A DNA stretch of 64,000 nt from Pontibacter kalidii (lineage in GTDB: Bacteria; Bacteroidota; Bacteroidia; Cytophagales; Hymenobacteraceae), in assembly GCF_026278245.1 (NCBI RefSeq), contig NZ_CP111079.1:374501-438500 (forward strand), given 5' to 3'. How positions within the stretch are numbered: position 1 is the stretch's first letter; each line of letters begins with the position of its first letter. Shown here piece after piece: positions 52,146 to 61,033 of the stretch. The translations under genes and the position numbers were made by a program. The notes beneath the pieces were generated by a model that saw only the letters and a list, made by a program, of their open reading frames with translations, had not been told where the DNA came from and made no database searches.

Positions 52146-53075
52146 ATGGCACAGCAGATTTGGAAGTACATTTGGGTTACAGTGATTTTGGTGGTGGCAC
52201 TGCAACTGTGCAGCCAGCAGCAGATCATGACGGCGGGGGGCGTTTCAGCAGCCTCAGAGACGAATGCAAAAGCCCTGAAGCCGGTTTTTAGTCCGCCAGC
52301 TGTGCCAGACGCCCTTAGCTTTGCCGGCGAGCCGGTGCCGCTCCATATACCGGATGTGGCCGAGCGGCTGGACCGCGAGCTGCTGGTAAACTCATACCTG
52401 CATGCCACCACGTTGCTGGGCCTGAAGCGCATGCAGCGCTACGTGCCGGAGATAAAAGCCCTGCTCCAGGAGAACGACATTCCGGAAGACTTCATTTACC
52501 TGGCGCTGGCCGAAAGCCTGTTTGGGCACGTTACCTCCCCGGCAGGCGCCGCAGGTTTCTGGCAGCTGATGCCCGACACTGCCCGGGGCTACGGCCTGAT
52601 CGTGAACGGGGAAGTAGACGAGCGTTTCCATGTGCAAAAAGCCACGCTAGCCGCCGTAAAGTACCTGAAAAGTGCCAAACAGCGGTTCGGCTCCTGGACC
52701 AATGCCGCCGCCTCGTACAACAGGGGCATGGCCGGCCTTGGCCGCGCGCTGGAGCGCCAGGGGGTAAGCTCCTACTACGACCTTTACCTAAACGACGAGA
52801 CCTCCCGCTACATGTTCCGTATCCTGGCCCTGAAGGAAGTGCTGGGCAACCCGCAGAAGTATAACTTTGAGCTGCCGGAGGAGCACGGCTACCAGCCACT
52901 GCCCTCCCGTACGGTTAAAGTTGCCTCCACGCTCGCTGACCTGCCCGCCTTTGCCCTGGAGCAGGGTACCAACTATAAAACCCTGCGCCTCTACAACCCT
53001 TGGATAAAGGATTACAAGCTGACAGTGGCGAAAGGAGAGGAGTTTGAGCTACAGCTGCCGCAGGAGGCGATGTAA
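52146..53075 (+). CDS. Lytic transglycosylase (MltD-like SLT domain)
   Basis: 309 residues. One N-terminal hydrophobic segment (YIWVTVILVVALQLC) acts as signal or anchor. The catalytic domain shows IYLALAESLFG (catalytic Glu), SPAGAAGFWQLMPDTARGYGL and NAAASYNRGMAGLGRAL, the three SLT motifs. A shorter C-terminal region (KVASTLADLPAFALEQGTNYKTLRLYNPWI) resembles the first LysM-like linker of MltD. Cleaves peptidoglycan glycan strands in the periplasm. Confidence 0.9.
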   Translation: MAQQIWKYIWVTVILVVALQLCSQQQIMTAGGVSAASETNAKALKPVFSPPAVPDALSFAGEPVPLHIPDVAERLDRELLVNSYLHATTLLGLKRMQRYVPEIKALLQENDIPEDFIYLALAESLFGHVTSPAGAAGFWQLMPDTARGYGLIVNGEVDERFHVQKATLAAVKYLKSAKQRFGSWTNAAASYNRGMAGLGRALERQGVSSYYDLYLNDETSRYMFRILALKEVLGNPQKYNFELPEEHGYQPLPSRTVKVASTLADLPAFALEQGTNYKTLRLYNPWIKDYKLTVAKGEEFELQLPQEAM

Positions 53076-53081
53076 GCATAG

Positions 53082-53264
53082 CTGTGGGTAGGGTATGATT
53101 TTGTGGATGCCTTGCGCCAGGCGGAAAGAGAGCCGGAGGCCCGGGGGTGGGCCGTGCACAGCCTGGGTGTGAAGAATGAGGGAGAATCGGTGCTGCGCTA
53201 CTTTGATGGTCCGCAGGTGCGGCAAGAGCTGAGGGGAGCCGCGCAGCTGACACGCTGGCCATAG
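53082..53264 (+). pseudogene. Possible coding remnant without start codon
   Basis: Open frame after a TAG, with protein-like sequence DALRQAEREPEARGWAVHS and ending ELRGAAQLTRWP before TAG, followed by a strong terminator. No ATG begins it; GTG or TTG codons near 53103-53112 are possible. Either a decayed gene end or a very short gene; unknown family. Confidence 0.35.
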
Positions 53265-53290
53265 CGAGCCAAGCCTAAGTAAACACAGAG

Positions 53291-53326
53291 AGGGCCGCTT
53301 TGCAAAATCGCAAGGCGGCCCTTTTT
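53291..53326 (+). terminator. Strong intrinsic terminator
   Basis: Stem AGGGCCGC-TTGC / GCAA-GCGGCCCT with TTTTT tail. Confidence 0.88.
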
Positions 53327-53407
53327 ATACCTTAACCTGCTATCCGGTAAAAGAAAAGTGCTGGTCTAGTTCACGCGACTATGTGTGGCCACTCTCCTGG
53401 AGCATGG

Positions 53408-53665
53408 CTACGAGGGCATCCCGTAGACCCTAACCAGGGCAATCACAGCCACCAGCAGAAAGATGGCATTGAGCACCCAGCTGGCGTGTGCTTTCTTCGA
53501 TGCTCCATACAGGGCCATCAGAAGGCAGCCAAAAATCTGCATCCCCAGGTACTGCACCGACTGGCTGCTGATAAAATTCAGGCTATTCAGGCTGAAAGCC
53601 AGCAGTGCAAAGACCGCTCCTATCCAACCTATCCCTTCCCACACATATTTTCGAGTTGGCGTCAT
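53408..53665 (-). CDS. CBU_0592-like small membrane protein
   Basis: 85 residues with three hydrophobic segments: GWIGAVFALLAFSLNSL, YLGMQIFGCLLMALYGA and WVLNAIFLLVAVIALV. The Gly-Trp-x-Gly opening and Ala-Ser-Trp-Val-Leu-Asn-Ala block match the CBU_0592 family. Divergent from the LysR gene. Function unknown. Confidence 0.75.
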   Translation of the reverse strand: MTPTRKYVWEGIGWIGAVFALLAFSLNSLNFISSQSVQYLGMQIFGCLLMALYGASKKAHASWVLNAIFLLVAVIALVRVYGMPS

Positions 53666-53770
53666 GGCGTTACACGTTAATCATTTTTCAATACTGCAAA
53701 GGAAGTGTATGCACCCGGACTTAAAAATGCTAATATTGGGTTGATTAATGCGAAAACTGAATCAGTATAC

Positions 53771-54664
53771 ATGGAGCTACAGCAGATAAAGTACTTTCTG
53801 GCACTGGCGCAGGAGCTGCACTTCTGGAACACGGCCGAGCGGATGTTCATCACGCAGTCTGCCCTCAGCAGGCAAATCAAGGCGCTGGAGGAGGAACTTG
53901 GGGTGCGGCTATTTGAAAGAAACAAGCGGAGCGTAAAGCTGACGGAGGCCGGTGCCTTTCTGCGGGACCAGTGGCTGCCGCTGCTCGATGAGATAAACCG
54001 CATCCACTTGCAGGCAAAGAAGATACACGAGGGAGCGTTCGGCACGGTGCGCATCGGTTACCCGGGTTCTATTGCCTACAGCTTCATGCCGGACCTGATC
54101 GCCAGCATCTCCCGCACCCTGCCGGAGTTGAAGGTGGAGCTGGTGGAGCCGACCGACATTAGTTTTGAGCAACTGCTGCTTAATTACCAGATGGACATGG
54201 CCTTCAGGCGAGACCCTGCTGAGAACCCTGCCTTGCAGTCAACCTGCCTTTACTCAGAGCCCTTTGCGCTGGTCGTGCCGAATAGTCACCGGCTCAATGA
54301 GCAGAACTTTACGGGGCTGCACGATCTGAAAGAGGAGAAGTTTATCCTGTCGAACCTGGCGCAGACGACCTTCTATACTTCAAGCCTTCGGCAGATTTTC
54401 GAGGACAACCACTTTACCCCCGATGTGCGTATCGAGTCGGATTTCGGGGGAATGGTGCTCGGGCTGGTTTCCAAAGGACTTGGCATTACAATTCTGCCGT
54501 ATTCCTACGCTTTCAGCGCCCTGCCCAATGTGCGTTTTATCGCGCTGCCCTATACTATGAACCTCTATGTAACCTGGCGAAAGAACGACAACAGCCCCGT
54601 GCTGAAGAACATCCTGCAGCAGGTAACAGAGGCAGCCGGCAAGTATATTACCGAGGGAAGTTGA
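53771..54664 (+). CDS. LysR family transcriptional regulator
   Basis: 297 residues from MELQQIKYFLALAQELHFW, which is the canonical LysR start; an earlier in-frame ATG adds 22 doubtful residues. HTH at about 2-60 (FITQSALSRQIKALEEELGVRLFERNKR), then a substrate-binding domain from about 90. The adjacent divergent small membrane gene and the convergent DUF808 gene are candidate targets, but nothing in the sequence proves it. Confidence 0.94.
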   Translation: MELQQIKYFLALAQELHFWNTAERMFITQSALSRQIKALEEELGVRLFERNKRSVKLTEAGAFLRDQWLPLLDEINRIHLQAKKIHEGAFGTVRIGYPGSIAYSFMPDLIASISRTLPELKVELVEPTDISFEQLLLNYQMDMAFRRDPAENPALQSTCLYSEPFALVVPNSHRLNEQNFTGLHDLKEEKFILSNLAQTTFYTSSLRQIFEDNHFTPDVRIESDFGGMVLGLVSKGLGITILPYSYAFSALPNVRFIALPYTMNLYVTWRKNDNSPVLKNILQQVTEAAGKYITEGS

Positions 54665-54747
54665 CTACAGGTGATACAGGCGCAAGGCGGCTACGGAATA
54701 TACCTTTAACCGGATGTTGGTAGATGTGATCCGGATTTGGTTCCTGC

Positions 54748-55689
54748 TTAGCTCGCCACCTTTTCGGCGGGGCGCTTGAACAGTTTTTTCCCTAAGTTTA
54801 GCACCAGGGCAATAACAAAGCCCAGCAGCACGCCGCCCAGGGCCAGCAGCACCACCTTCACCAGCCAGGCCAGCGCAGGCACACCGGAGAGGGCATGCTC
54901 CAAAGACTCCAGCGGGTGGTGCAGAAACGGCAGCCCGTGGGCAATGATCTCGGCCCCTACCCACAGCATGGCCGCGGTGCCAACATAACCAAGTATCGTC
55001 AGGAACTTCGGCATGGACTTCACGATGCCGCGCCCGATCTTTTGCGTGGTCGGGTGGAATTTTTTCTGCGCCATGTGCACCCCAATGTCGTCGGCTTTCA
55101 CGATGAGCCCCACGAAACCATATACAGCTATCGTAATGAAAACGGCCACCGTTAAGAGCACCACGATCTGGTTCATCAGCGGACTGTTGGCCACGGTGGC
55201 GTAGGCAATGGCCATGATCTCTGCCGAAAGTATAAAGTCTGTGCGCACGGCGCTGCCTACCCGCTCTTTCTCCAGCTGCTGCGGGGTAATCACTTCCATT
55301 TCATCGGTAGGCTCATCGGTAGGCTCGTGGGTTTTGCTGAACATGGAGTGCACTTTCTCATAGCCCTCGAAGCACAGGTAGGCACCGCCCAGCATGAGCA
55401 GGTAAGGTATAACCGACGGTGCAAAATAGCCGAGCACCAGGGCGGCCGGCCCCAGGAAGATCGCCTTGTTGATGAGTGACTTTTTGGCGATCTGGAAAAT
55501 GATGGAGAGCTCGCGCTTGGGATCGAGCCCCACCACATATTTCGGCGTTACGGCCGTATCGTCAATCACAATGCCGGAGACTTTACCTGTAGTTTTCGCC
55601 ACCTGCGTCGGTACGTCGTCGAGGCTTGCCGCGCTGACCTTCACCAGCGCCGCCACATCATCCAATAGTGCGAGGAGTCCTGTCGCCAT
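54748..55689 (-). CDS. DUF808 family membrane protein (YedI-like)
   Basis: 313 residues. Begins MATGLLALLDDVAALVKVSA, the conserved opening of the family, followed by GIVIDDTAVTPKYV and several hydrophobic helices; GYEKVHSMFSK and AYATVANSPLMNQI are further family blocks. Inner-membrane location; function unknown. Confidence 0.92.
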   Translation of the reverse strand: MATGLLALLDDVAALVKVSAASLDDVPTQVAKTTGKVSGIVIDDTAVTPKYVVGLDPKRELSIIFQIAKKSLINKAIFLGPAALVLGYFAPSVIPYLLMLGGAYLCFEGYEKVHSMFSKTHEPTDEPTDEMEVITPQQLEKERVGSAVRTDFILSAEIMAIAYATVANSPLMNQIVVLLTVAVFITIAVYGFVGLIVKADDIGVHMAQKKFHPTTQKIGRGIVKSMPKFLTILGYVGTAAMLWVGAEIIAHGLPFLHHPLESLEHALSGVPALAWLVKVVLLALGGVLLGFVIALVLNLGKKLFKRPAEKVAS

Positions 55690-55933
55690 TATTTGTTCTT
55701 TAGTTTAAAGTATAATTGAGTTTGTGCTGCCTACTGTGTACGGATTCATTGCGACAGCACTCTTTTTCACGATCCTAAATTAAGCGAAAGTAGCCGGATC
55801 GCAATTAAGACTTTCTCTTACGTTGTAGAAATAAGTTGAGTAATTTCTGACTGGAAGTAGTGGAAGCTGTAGGAAGGAATTTACGCCGATGTTCAATTGT
55901 TTATCCCTGTTTTTATACGCTGCCTCCTGGCCT

Positions 55934-57058
55934 TCATAAATGAAAACCGAGTCCCCACTCGATCACATGCGCAGTACGTGTGTGCGCCAAAAGCATGACG
56001 CCGGCAGAAATGTTCTGATGGAGCATATACTTCAGGCCATACCGCTGGTAATAACCGGGATATTGGTCATAAGGCTGGTAAACGTAATGCCCTACCTGAA
56101 AAACAACCGATAGCTTGTCCAGGTGCAACTCGTGCCCTATCGTGACGCCCGCCAACCGCTGGTCCAGCACTTCATCAGGCACAGGCTGAAACTTATTGAT
56201 AAACTCCTCCCGCACCGCCGTGTTATGAAACCCATCGGCACCAAGTAACAGGCTGCTTTTGGGCGAGAGTCTTTTGCTGGCATATACCGAAAGGCTGTAC
56301 ATCGGGTGTTTCTCATCAACCCGCAATACTTCCTTCACGCCGCCTGCCAACCTCAGGTTAAAACGGAGACGCTTGTCTACAGGGGCGGCCATGGTATCCT
56401 CCTGCACATCCGGCTGCCTGACCTCCTCTAACTGGTAGCGAAGCCCTACACCTATCAATGGAAAGTTCATGCCATTGTTCGGCTTGTTCAGGGCGCCGTT
56501 GGAGAAATGCCGGAAGGCCAGGTTCAGGTTCAAATATACTTGCTCCCTCACCGGGAACTCATAGTGCACGGTGCCGCGAAGCGCAAAGGCGAACTTGCTC
56601 CCGATCGCTACGTTCCGCTCGTTTAGTTCGGGGGTATACTGGCGGGTAGAATATACCAGGCCAGTGCCAAGGTGAAGGCGCAGGCTACTTTTCTTGAATT
56701 GCAAAAGCGTATTATCCAGGTAAGTTGTCAGCGAGACCGCCTCTCCCAGTTCATCCGGATTGCCGTAGTTGTAATACGATAGAGCAAAACCCACCTGCGG
56801 GTAATTATAGAGCCGCTCCCAATTCCGCTTGCCAAGGGTATGTTTGTTGGCGTATACTTCAACCGCAAAAGGATGCGTGAAGTTAAGTATAGATAACCCG
56901 CTTCTGTAACGAAACAAAGCACCATAGTACGCATTCGCCCCAAACGACCAGGGCGCTTTTGCGGGAACAGGTGGGGTAGTTTGTTGGGCCAGTACAGCCG
57001 GAAAACAGCAAAAGGTAAACAACAGGCATAGCGCCAGAACGTGTAAAGGTTGCCTCAT
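55934..57058 (-). CDS. Acyloxyacyl hydrolase (PagL-type lipid A deacylase-like)
   Basis: 374 residues from MRQPLHVLALCLLFTFCCFPAVLAQ (signal peptide); an ATG seven codons upstream is also in frame. Outer-membrane beta-barrel. The catalytic His-Ser pair of PagL-type enzymes is seen in FRHFSNGALNKPNNGMNFP. It is roughly twice the size of proteobacterial PagL (about 170 residues), with extra barrel strands. Removal of the 3-O-linked lipid A acyl chain is a family-based inference. Confidence 0.82.
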   Translation of the reverse strand: MRQPLHVLALCLLFTFCCFPAVLAQQTTPPVPAKAPWSFGANAYYGALFRYRSGLSILNFTHPFAVEVYANKHTLGKRNWERLYNYPQVGFALSYYNYGNPDELGEAVSLTTYLDNTLLQFKKSSLRLHLGTGLVYSTRQYTPELNERNVAIGSKFAFALRGTVHYEFPVREQVYLNLNLAFRHFSNGALNKPNNGMNFPLIGVGLRYQLEEVRQPDVQEDTMAAPVDKRLRFNLRLAGGVKEVLRVDEKHPMYSLSVYASKRLSPKSSLLLGADGFHNTAVREEFINKFQPVPDEVLDQRLAGVTIGHELHLDKLSVVFQVGHYVYQPYDQYPGYYQRYGLKYMLHQNISAGVMLLAHTRTAHVIEWGLGFHL

Positions 57059-57509
57059 ACATGGTGGGTAAACGTGCAACAGGTAAGGCTGACTTGCAAC
57101 ACCTGCCTATTCTCCTCTTGGAGGAACTCATCTATCCAGTAAAATACAGAAAAGCTTAGAAAGTACAACTTGCGCTGGTCCCTGAATTTATACTTCCACC
57201 CCATGCGCCCAGCCCGTTGCTGTTTCGGATGCGTAATCCGGAACTTTATACTTTGGGTTTTGCAATCCGCTTACGTGCTTGAAGCTACGGCCTTTGCTGC
57301 GGCGGATTACCTTTACTTGCCGCTGTTCCGGATTTGTAATCCGGAACCCGAGTAACTGCGGATTTATAATCCGCTTGGCTGCCAGTAGCTACTTCCTTTG
57401 CAGGTGCGGATTACAAATCCGCGCTAATTTCCTTTCGGGTTGCAAATCCGAAAGAGCGGAGATAGCAGGTTAGCATGTACGAAACAAACGCAAACTGCTG
57501 ATTTATACT
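57059..57509. repeat. Intergenic region with array of REP-like palindromes
   Basis: 57222-57462 holds at least six palindromes of one type in a row, for example CCGGATTTGTAATCCGG, GCGGATTTATAATCCGC and GCGGATTACAAATCCGC, separated by irregular 15-40 bp spacers with some common words (GTAGCTAC, CCTTTGC). The same palindrome type builds the 172-bp blocks near 45.3 and 47.4 kb. No gene. Confidence 0.85.
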
Positions 57510-58172
57510 TTATACCCTGGCCCAGGGGCTGAGGCCTGCCGCTTTGATTTTAAAGTAGAGCAGCAGCAGATAGGTCATGTCGAAAATAAAGATGCCCACA
57601 TACAGCAAAACCAAGAAGTATGAATCAGGGAAGTATAGGTAAAGCAGTACGGAAGGGAACACGGTGCCGATCATCTTGCAAAGGGCGATATAAAGCGACT
57701 GCCCTCGGGGGCTGTTCCGCTTCAGTAGCAGCTGAATGAAAAGTATGGACATCAGCAGGTTTTGGCTGAAGGCAGCATACACGCCGTTCAGGTCGTTAAA
57801 CTCGCGCGATAGCAGCAAGATGAAAAGGAAGGACAAGAGCAGGGTGAGCAAAAAGGTGGGGTAGAAGAGTGTAACGGGTAAATGCTCCGGAAAATCCTTT
57901 CTGCCATACTTCAGGTACTGCACCAGAATTCCTACATCCAGGGCGAGCCAGGCATAGTCAATGTATAGTTGCGGGGTGCTGTGCGGGTGGATGAAGGAAA
58001 AGATAAACTCCCAGGAAAGATTCGCGCAGAGCGCCACCACCGGCATGCCATAGCTTTTGTCTACAATGCCCCGCCGAAGTATAAGCAGGTACGTTACCGA
58101 CCAGAAGATGCCGCTGCATACTTTAAAGATGGCATCTACGGTGGGATCTACCTCCAGCGGGTTCTCTAGCAT
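57510..58172 (-). CDS. PaxB/Pyr4-like integral membrane protein (putative membrane terpene cyclase)
   Basis: 220 residues from MLENPLEVDPTVDAIFK; 22 upstream residues in the open frame are basic and unlike the family. About seven hydrophobic helices. The segment DKSYGMPVVALCANLSWEF (38-56) closely follows the conserved loop of fungal PaxB/Pyr4-type cyclases, with acidic Glu55 in the WE position. IFDMTYLLLL puts Asp198 in the last helix, where these enzymes have their second essential acidic residue. They cyclise epoxidised meroterpenoids or indole diterpenes; bacterial relatives are known from drimentine pathways. No prenyltransferase or epoxidase is adjacent, so the substrate is open. Confidence 0.72.
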   Translation of the reverse strand: MLENPLEVDPTVDAIFKVCSGIFWSVTYLLILRRGIVDKSYGMPVVALCANLSWEFIFSFIHPHSTPQLYIDYAWLALDVGILVQYLKYGRKDFPEHLPVTLFYPTFLLTLLLSFLFILLLSREFNDLNGVYAAFSQNLLMSILFIQLLLKRNSPRGQSLYIALCKMIGTVFPSVLLYLYFPDSYFLVLLYVGIFIFDMTYLLLLYFKIKAAGLSPWARV

Positions 58173-58419
58173 GTGTGTTCGTTTAAAGTATAATAAACGG
58201 CTTTTTCCCCTGTTGCAGCGTAACCAAGTTCGCGGCACTAACAGCCCATACTATTTGCCGCCGTTGTCGGTGTTTTCACCACAACTTTGTTGTTGTAGGG
58301 CTGCTCTTCCGAGAATTTAAGAGTAATATGTAAGATGCTTACGGAATGTTTCGGCAGTTTTGTAGCTGGTTGTTGGTGAAAACACCGACAACGGCGTATT
58401 ATTTATATAAACTTGAAGA
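58173..58419. repeat. Spacer with inverted copies of a 23-bp element (island boundary)
   Basis: CGCCGTTGTCGGTGTTTTCA... at 58259-58281 is the exact reverse complement of 58374-58396. The last genome-signature word (AAGTATA, 58186-58192) lies just to the left. The right element is also nearly identical to one at 61127-61155. Confidence 0.85.
58368..58396 (+). repeat. Palindromic direct repeat, left copy
   Basis: 29 bp: GGTTGTTGGTG, a 4-bp centre, then CACCGACAACGGCG. Differs at two positions from the copy at 61127-61155, same orientation; the pair brackets the next two genes. Confidence 0.85.
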
Positions 58420-58920
58420 ATGGGTGATTCAACAAATATTTGTTTGGCTTGTGGCTGCTGTTGCAACGGTACCATGATTGGTTTTGTACAGATCGGTCGG
58501 GAAGAGTTGCCTGCATTGAGTGATTTAGTGGATGTTGAGAATACAAATGGTGAAGGGTTCTTTCTTCAGCCCTGTAAAAACTTTTGTGATGGCTGCACGA
58601 TCTATTCCAGAAGACCGAAACATTGTGCCAGTTTCAAGTGCGAACTCTTGAAATCCGTCGAGCAAAAGGAGCTGGATTTTGATTCGGCTGTCGAAATAGT
58701 TGATGAGCTTAAACAAAGAAGGATCGCTATAGAAAAACAGTTGACGTTGCTACAGATCGAACTTCAATCCCAATCCTTTTACTTTAAAATGATCGAATTG
58801 AAAAACTTGCTTCAGAAAAGCGAGCCTGCATCCTTAACGCAAGACTACATGGATCTGAAATCGGATCTCGAGCAACTCGACAGTCTGCTGTCAACAAGAT
58901 TTGGCGTCTCCCTATTTTAA
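58420..58920 (+). CDS. YkgJ-type cysteine-cluster protein
   Basis: 166 residues. Cysteines are arranged as CLACGCCC near the N-terminus, then LQPCKNFCDGCTIYSRRPKHCASFKC, the pattern of the YkgJ/UPF0153 zinc- or iron-chelating family. The C-terminal half is helical (VDELKQRRIAIEKQLTLLQIEL). Likely binds a metal; its role is unknown. It lies directly inside the left direct repeat and is codirectional with the PLP enzyme gene. Confidence 0.85.
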   Translation: MGDSTNICLACGCCCNGTMIGFVQIGREELPALSDLVDVENTNGEGFFLQPCKNFCDGCTIYSRRPKHCASFKCELLKSVEQKELDFDSAVEIVDELKQRRIAIEKQLTLLQIELQSQSFYFKMIELKNLLQKSEPASLTQDYMDLKSDLEQLDSLLSTRFGVSLF

Positions 58921-59147
58921 ATAGAAGATCTGCGGTTGAAAAAAGATCAAAGCTTGTCCCTGCTTTTCTTGATGACAATGCTGCTTGTGTGCCGACTACT
59001 TGAACATAACACCGCTATGGGGTTTAGAGGGAAGAAGTTTGGAGCGGCAGTAAAGCGCCAGAGTACCATGCTAGAACAAATGTGTTGTAGCATTTTTAAA
59101 GTAAATTTGAGCCATTTATCTTATGGGCTTATCGCAATACAAATATT

Positions 59148-60992
59148 ATGGAAGACAATAAAGTGCTGAGTTATATTGAGGCTGTATTAGAAAACATGCC
59201 AGCTGACTGGTTGAGGCTGACCACCCATCGACTAGATATTTACAACGAACAACTGGCTAAAACCGAATTCCTGGAGCAGTTTGAAAGCCTGTTTGAAGAC
59301 CGCAATGCGGAAACAGCGGCACTCAGTGCGTTACCCACTGCTTTCGATTATATCCGTTTAGGTCACCCCTTATCATCCGTGCTGGAGTGGGCAATTGCCG
59401 GCCTGCACGGGCTAAAACCGGAGCATGTCATCAGTTTCTCCTCCCGGACGATGCCTGTTCTGGCCGTTCTAAGGAAAAATCTACTGGTGCACAAAAACAC
59501 CCGCATCGTGTATACCGGTGCCTTGCCTGACTATTTTGACGCGGAAGTGCTAAAGCATGTATATGGGTATAAGTTTGACTTAGAGCACGTTGAGAAAGCA
59601 GAAGATGTCGCTGCGTTTGACGGCAGCACTGTTTTCTATTCACAAGACGATGAAGTGGGCCATGCTACCCTCACGCCCCATATCGACTTCTATGTAAGTG
59701 TGCATGCGCACCTCGGAAGTGTAATATTGGTAAACGGCGAGCAGAACAAAGACTACATTTCAGAAATACAGCATGTGAGAAGGAGGGAGAGCATTGCCAT
59801 GACGCCGGCCAATTGCTTTGCTGCCTTGCAGCAGCTGGTAGGAAAGTCTTCTTCCGAAAAGGAGAAGCGTGATGCCGCGGCTAACAAAGCGCGGGTACAG
59901 GATTTGATCCAAGAAATTGCCGGCACAAGTACAAAAGCGCTGCTGGGTTCCTCCGGGCTTTCTACGCAATATGCCATCATGATGGGTCTTGTGCACGAGG
60001 CCCTGGAAAAGCACCCGGGAAAAGACATCAAGTTTGTGGTTCCTCCAAACTGCTATGGCGGCACCAACGACCAGTCCAGGCGGGTAGCTGCTGCTCTGGA
60101 TAATGTGGAAATAGTGGATTTGCTGGTAGATGGGGAGCATGATATGGTCCGTAGTATAGATACGGTGCTGGAGGAAATCGCCCGCCAGGATGCTGTGCCT
60201 TACATTATCGCTGAGATTCCGACTAACCCGAGAGTAGAAGTTCCGGATCTGGCAAAGCTGAGGGAGGTGCTAAGCAAAACGCGTAAGACGGCAGCTGGCG
60301 AAGCTGCGGTTGACCCGGTTTTCATTCTGGATCAGACCTTCTGCCCGAATGTGCCATTTGTCAGCAATGACGGGATTCTCTCCACGATCAGGACCATTTC
60401 GTATGTGAGCGGATCGAAGTTCCCGAGTGGCGGAAAAGCGACAGCCGGCTACTGTGTAGCCAATGCTAAAGCGGAAGCCTTGCTGGAAAAGATAGAAAAG
60501 CACCTGATGCTTTGCGACAACGAGGCAACAGACCTTCAGGTGGAGAAACTGGCAGAACAACTGCCCTCCATGAACCAGAGGATTGCTGATGCCTACAGGA
60601 ATACGCGGGAGTTTGTAAACTTTATAAAGGATACGTTGCCGGAGGCGAAGATCAACTTTGTTTCAGAGGAACTGGCACAGGAAGGGTTTACGCCGTCCGT
60701 GTTTTCACTGGATCTTCCTACGAAAGGGAATACCCATGAAGAAAGGGAAACCTATAAGCGGGAATTGAATAGTAAGTTGATCAACATGATGATCACAGAA
60801 ATCCCGAATGAAAGTAAATACTGCGTGAGCTATGGCCAGCTAAAGGGATGTTACTGGACCATACCTGCCACCTCCACGCAAGGCACGACCAAGGAAGCCG
60901 ACAAAGATTACATTGCCCGAGTGTCCCTGTCTCCTGATCTGGACCTGGAGCTACATAAAAAAGTGTTCAAGGACTTTGTAGCGCAAATCTAA
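59148..60992 (+). CDS. PLP-dependent Cys/Met-metabolism-type enzyme with extra N-terminal domain
   Basis: 614 residues. From about 240 the sequence resembles cystathionine gamma-synthase-class transsulfuration enzymes: LLGSSGLSTQYAIM, VVPPNCYGGTND, IIAEIPTNPRVEVPDLAKL, FILDQTF, and the PLP lysine probably in YVSGSKFPSGGKATAG. Ordinary family members have about 380-430 residues; here some 230 residues precede the PLP domain (LGHPLSSVLEWAIAGLHGL and following), not recognised. The reaction is therefore uncertain. It follows the YkgJ-type gene after 227 bp and is inside the direct-repeat bracket. No TATACTT words. Confidence 0.78.
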   Translation: MEDNKVLSYIEAVLENMPADWLRLTTHRLDIYNEQLAKTEFLEQFESLFEDRNAETAALSALPTAFDYIRLGHPLSSVLEWAIAGLHGLKPEHVISFSSRTMPVLAVLRKNLLVHKNTRIVYTGALPDYFDAEVLKHVYGYKFDLEHVEKAEDVAAFDGSTVFYSQDDEVGHATLTPHIDFYVSVHAHLGSVILVNGEQNKDYISEIQHVRRRESIAMTPANCFAALQQLVGKSSSEKEKRDAAANKARVQDLIQEIAGTSTKALLGSSGLSTQYAIMMGLVHEALEKHPGKDIKFVVPPNCYGGTNDQSRRVAAALDNVEIVDLLVDGEHDMVRSIDTVLEEIARQDAVPYIIAEIPTNPRVEVPDLAKLREVLSKTRKTAAGEAAVDPVFILDQTFCPNVPFVSNDGILSTIRTISYVSGSKFPSGGKATAGYCVANAKAEALLEKIEKHLMLCDNEATDLQVEKLAEQLPSMNQRIADAYRNTREFVNFIKDTLPEAKINFVSEELAQEGFTPSVFSLDLPTKGNTHEERETYKRELNSKLINMMITEIPNESKYCVSYGQLKGCYWTIPATSTQGTTKEADKDYIARVSLSPDLDLELHKKVFKDFVAQI

Positions 60993-61033
60993 AGCTGGTA
61001 GAGGTAGTATAACCAAAGCCGGTTAAAACTTGT

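Noticed and set aside
57222..57462. Palindrome array considered as a CRISPR array
   Set aside because: Repeats are short palindromes of varying sequence with unequal, partly shared spacers; no cas genes nearby.
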